Assembly: GCA_902779575.1 (NCBI GenBank)
Contig: CACZBW010000023.1
Coordinates: 1-56,481 of the forward strand
Length of the DNA: 56,481 bases
Reading direction: 5' to 3'
Origin: an uncultured Lachnospiraceae bacterium
GTDB taxonomy: Bacteria > Bacillota > Clostridia > Lachnospirales > Lachnospiraceae
The stretch's first letter is position 1. Each line of letters begins with the position of its first letter. A program made the position numbers and the translations under genes. The notes below the pieces were generated by a model, which had not been told where the DNA came from, searched no databases, and saw only the letters and a program-made list of their open reading frames with translations. Shown here piece by piece: positions 54,411 to 56,481 of this stretch.

Positions 54411-56225
54411 ATGTACAGCGGAGCTTTCCGAGATAAAGAGAATACCGTTCGGAAACATCTACCGTTTCTGATCTTTCTGGCAGCAGTCGCGGCGTCTGCC
54501 CTGCTTTTTGATTTCCGGACGCGGCGCACCTTTATTTTCGGGGACGGCGCCTCCTATTATACCTTTCTTCCGGAACTCTTTATTCATCACAAACTGGGAC
54601 CCTTTGTCAAGTATCCCGTCGGAACGGCTGTTCTGATGGCACCGTTTTTCCTGGCGGCGCATCTGCTTGCGCTGCTCCTGACGCCAGGGGCAGCCGACGG
54701 ATACAGCGTTATTTATCAGTATGCGACAGCCTTTGCGGCCCTGTTCTACTGTATCGCGGGGCTGATCCTTTTATACCGGATCCTGCAGCGCTACTATCAC
54801 AGGCTGACCGCGCTTCTGGTATGCATCTGCATCTATTTCGGGACGATGCTCCCGGTCTACGCGGCGGAAAATGCGAGCTATTCCCATGCTTACGCCTTTG
54901 CGGCGGTTACTTTTTTTCTCTGGCTTGTGCTCACCGGAAAAGACCTGGCCGGCCATGGTTACAGCTTTCTGCTAGGAATCTGTCTCGGCCTGATCTTTCT
55001 GATCCGGAACACCGACGTCATTATCGTTCTGGTCTATCTGCTGTTCGGATTCGGGCGCAACGGTTACAGGGAACGGCTTAAAAAAATCTTCCATCCTCTG
55101 CGGCTTCTGATCAACGCCGCGGGCTTCGCGGCAGTGGTCAGTCTGCAGCTCGCCTACTGGAAAGTACAGACGGGAAGCTTTCTGACAAACTCCTATTCCG
55201 GCGAGACCTTTCAGTTTGCTTTGAGACCCAAGATTATGGAGGTCCTTTTCAGCGACGCCAAGGGCCTGTTTATTTTCTGTCCGGTGCTGATCTTTTTCGC
55301 AGTCGGGCTGTTTTATATGCGCAAAGAAGCTGAGAAGACAGAGGGAGATCTTCGTGCCCGGAAGACAGGAGCCGTGGGCTACACAGGCTTTCTCAGGGAT
55401 CCCGTGGAAGTGCGCCTTGCCTGCATTCTTGTTTTTGTCATCACCGTCTACCTTTATGCGGCCTGGTGGTGCTGGTGGCTCGGAGCCGTCTATGGACAGA
55501 GGACCTTCTGCGACATTCTGGGGATATTCGCGATCGGAATGGGGGCTTTTTTTGAAGCGGTGTTCTTCGGCGGAAATGAGAAGAGCAGAAGGGTTACGGA
55601 GCGCGGCAGTCATACGGAGAATGGCGGCCTTGTGAAGCGCAGCCTGCGGGCTGCCGTCAAGGGAGCGGTCTGCGTGCTGACCATTTTCTTTGTCCTGCAC
55701 AGCCAGGCTCTGATCATGGGATCGCAGAGAGGCGTTATCAACAATAATCTTGCCAGCTGGAACCAGCTGCAGAAGGCGTTGAAGAATTTCTATACCGCGG
55801 AATATTATCACGCGGAGCACTGGTGGAAGATCCGGAACGGGCGGAACCTCTTCCGGGTAGACAGATCGTATTTTTTGTCCCAGTTTCCGCAGCATGAGGA
55901 CAGTTCCTATGTGTCGGGAGGCGAAGGCTGGCTTTTATTCGGCCCTTATAAGGAGCTGCCGGCAGGCAATTATACAGTTGCTTTCCATCTGGCTCTGGAA
56001 GACGGAGCAGAGATTCCGGAAGACGGGATACTGGGCACTGTGGGCGTAAACAGCAACGCGGGAGCATTTAACAGCGCGGATTATCAGAAAAAGATTGATG
56101 CCGGGGAACTGACTCCTGTGATTGAGAACCTGATTGTGGAAAGCGACTGTGAAGACTTTGAACTACAGGTTTACGCAGCCTGCGCCGGGCTTCGGATCGA
56201 CAGTATTGAGATTCGTCGAAACTGA
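54411..56225 (+). CDS. Polytopic GT-C (GT39-like) glycosyltransferase
   Basis: 604 residues from ATG 54411 (GGGAG upstream; the frame is open back to a TTG at 54381). First helix about 18-35, then RRTFIFGDGASYYTFLPELF with the GDG Asp motif expected for the catalytic base of GT-C/PMT-like enzymes, and about ten further hydrophobic segments to about residue 440. The external C terminus (about 490-604, GGEGWLLFGPYKELPAGNYTVAFHLAL...) has a carbohydrate-binding beta-sandwich look. It is the last gene of the glycan operon in the window and is followed by the leader peptide and terminator. No family-specific substrate can be given. Confidence 0.8.
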   Translation: MYSGAFRDKENTVRKHLPFLIFLAAVAASALLFDFRTRRTFIFGDGASYYTFLPELFIHHKLGPFVKYPVGTAVLMAPFFLAAHLLALLLTPGAADGYSVIYQYATAFAALFYCIAGLILLYRILQRYYHRLTALLVCICIYFGTMLPVYAAENASYSHAYAFAAVTFFLWLVLTGKDLAGHGYSFLLGICLGLIFLIRNTDVIIVLVYLLFGFGRNGYRERLKKIFHPLRLLINAAGFAAVVSLQLAYWKVQTGSFLTNSYSGETFQFALRPKIMEVLFSDAKGLFIFCPVLIFFAVGLFYMRKEAEKTEGDLRARKTGAVGYTGFLRDPVEVRLACILVFVITVYLYAAWWCWWLGAVYGQRTFCDILGIFAIGMGAFFEAVFFGGNEKSRRVTERGSHTENGGLVKRSLRAAVKGAVCVLTIFFVLHSQALIMGSQRGVINNNLASWNQLQKALKNFYTAEYYHAEHWWKIRNGRNLFRVDRSYFLSQFPQHEDSSYVSGGEGWLLFGPYKELPAGNYTVAFHLALEDGAEIPEDGILGTVGVNSNAGAFNSADYQKKIDAGELTPVIENLIVESDCEDFELQVYAACAGLRIDSIEIRRN

Positions 56226-56373
56226 GAGGCAGGCAGCAGGAGGATTTATCGTCTCTGTACGGACTGAAAGCATTGAGTGGAACCGGCTATGATCAGATCA
56301 GGCTTTATGGAAGCGGCTATAAACAAGGAGAAAACAACAACACATACACTTTATGAGCAAGGAGGATAAGAGT

Positions 56374-56427
56374 ATGCGAATGTTGAAGAATTGGCTGGCG
56401 CATTCTCGTGACTTAAGTCGTGAGTAA
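56374..56427 (+). CDS. 17-residue leader peptide (putative attenuator)
   Basis: ATG 56374 after AAGGAGG (56359-56365, eight bases away) encodes MRMLKNWLAHSRDLSRE and stops at TAA 56425-56427. Codons 7 to the stop lie inside a terminator-like hairpin, so ribosome position would decide whether the hairpin forms. The regulated gene would lie beyond the window. An in-frame ATG at 56353 would lengthen it by seven residues but lacks a ribosome site. Confidence 0.55.
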   Translation: MRMLKNWLAHSRDLSRE

Positions 56428-56443
56428 GCCAGCCTGATTTTTT
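56393..56443 (+). terminator. Rho-independent terminator or attenuator hairpin
   Basis: GGCTGGC (56393-56399) pairs with GCCAGCC (56428-56434). A second stem inside, CTCGTGAC-TTAA-GTCGTGAG (56405-56424), is followed by TGATTTTTTATT. It ends the glycan operon or, more likely given the enclosed leader frame, controls the next gene. Confidence 0.75.
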
Positions 56444-56481
56444 ATTATGGTTTCAGATTTGCGCCTGTTCGTCCGCACTAT

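Noticed and set aside
42672-56225. Mobile element carrying the glycan locus
   Set aside because: No transposase, integrase, terminal repeats or tRNA attachment site found; transfer is suggested only by composition of the toxin-antitoxin genes.

Overview
The window looks like a chromosomal segment of a G+C-rich, endospore-lineage Clostridium relative, most likely Lachnospiraceae or a close Lachnospirales family. Reasons: Shine-Dalgarno sites are mostly strong GGAGG types; promoters are sigma-A like (TTGACA/TATAAT); gene orders are Bacillus/Clostridium-type (YaaO-like decarboxylase - holB - ricT - trmN6 - rsmI, and metG - tatD - rsmA); and the protein families are typical (CBS-type PPase, DegV, DUF1858 redox protein, GH18/SH3 protein, MecA, HipBA). 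The assignment is inference from gene content; no phylogeny was run.

Layout. 1-693: the 3' end of a 23S rRNA, then tRNA-Asp, -Thr, -Tyr, -fMet and -Phe with no 5S gene between. 777-2168: a sulfotransferase-like gene with its own promoter. 2251-6829 (minus): GNAT-nitroreductase fusion, serine hydrolase with a giant acidic linker, small conserved protein, and MTA/SAH nucleosidase. 7266-10820: ridA, cobO, CBS-PPase, flavin reductase. 11042-13753: murA with a clear promoter and terminator, then degV. 13797-15496: a HipBA-type toxin-antitoxin operon behind three evenly spaced palindromes. 15588-20080: metG, tatD and rsmA, ending in a bidirectional terminator. 20114-22041 (minus): a YesL-like membrane protein and an alpha/beta hydrolase with a tandem duplication between them. 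22257-29642: a type 2-like ileS, glgP and mecA. 29683-30536: divergent ferredoxin and DUF1858 genes around a regulator-rich intergenic region. 31001-34388: a small hypothetical gene and a membrane-anchored GH18 protein. 34517-42594: YaaO-like decarboxylase, guanylate kinase-like protein, holB, a greatly extended ricT, trmN6 and rsmI. 42672-43290 (minus): a Phd/RelE-type toxin-antitoxin pair. 43341-56225: a long plus-strand surface-glycan operon. The window ends with a 17-codon leader peptide overlapping a terminator.

How the parts work together. The glycan locus holds three large polytopic GT-C-like proteins, two polyprenyl-phosphate-type GT2 enzymes, one GT4, one further GT2, a discoidin-like membrane protein, and a fused GHMP sugar kinase-nucleotidyltransferase. 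I infer a sugar salvage/activation, lipid-linked donor and extracytoplasmic transfer pathway for a cell-surface polymer or glycoprotein. The housekeeping blocks are conventional in gene order but carry unusual low-complexity insertions and extensions (RicT, serine hydrolase, MecA, TatD, RsmA, RsmI, GT4, alpha/beta hydrolase), and several show short tandem duplications at gene ends or in frame.

The strongest candidates for something undescribed are the three-palindrome 38-bp-phased hip operator array, the kinase-nucleotidyltransferase fusion within the glycan locus, the extended RicT, and the GNAT-nitroreductase fusion. No insertion sequences, prophage genes or CRISPR arrays were seen.
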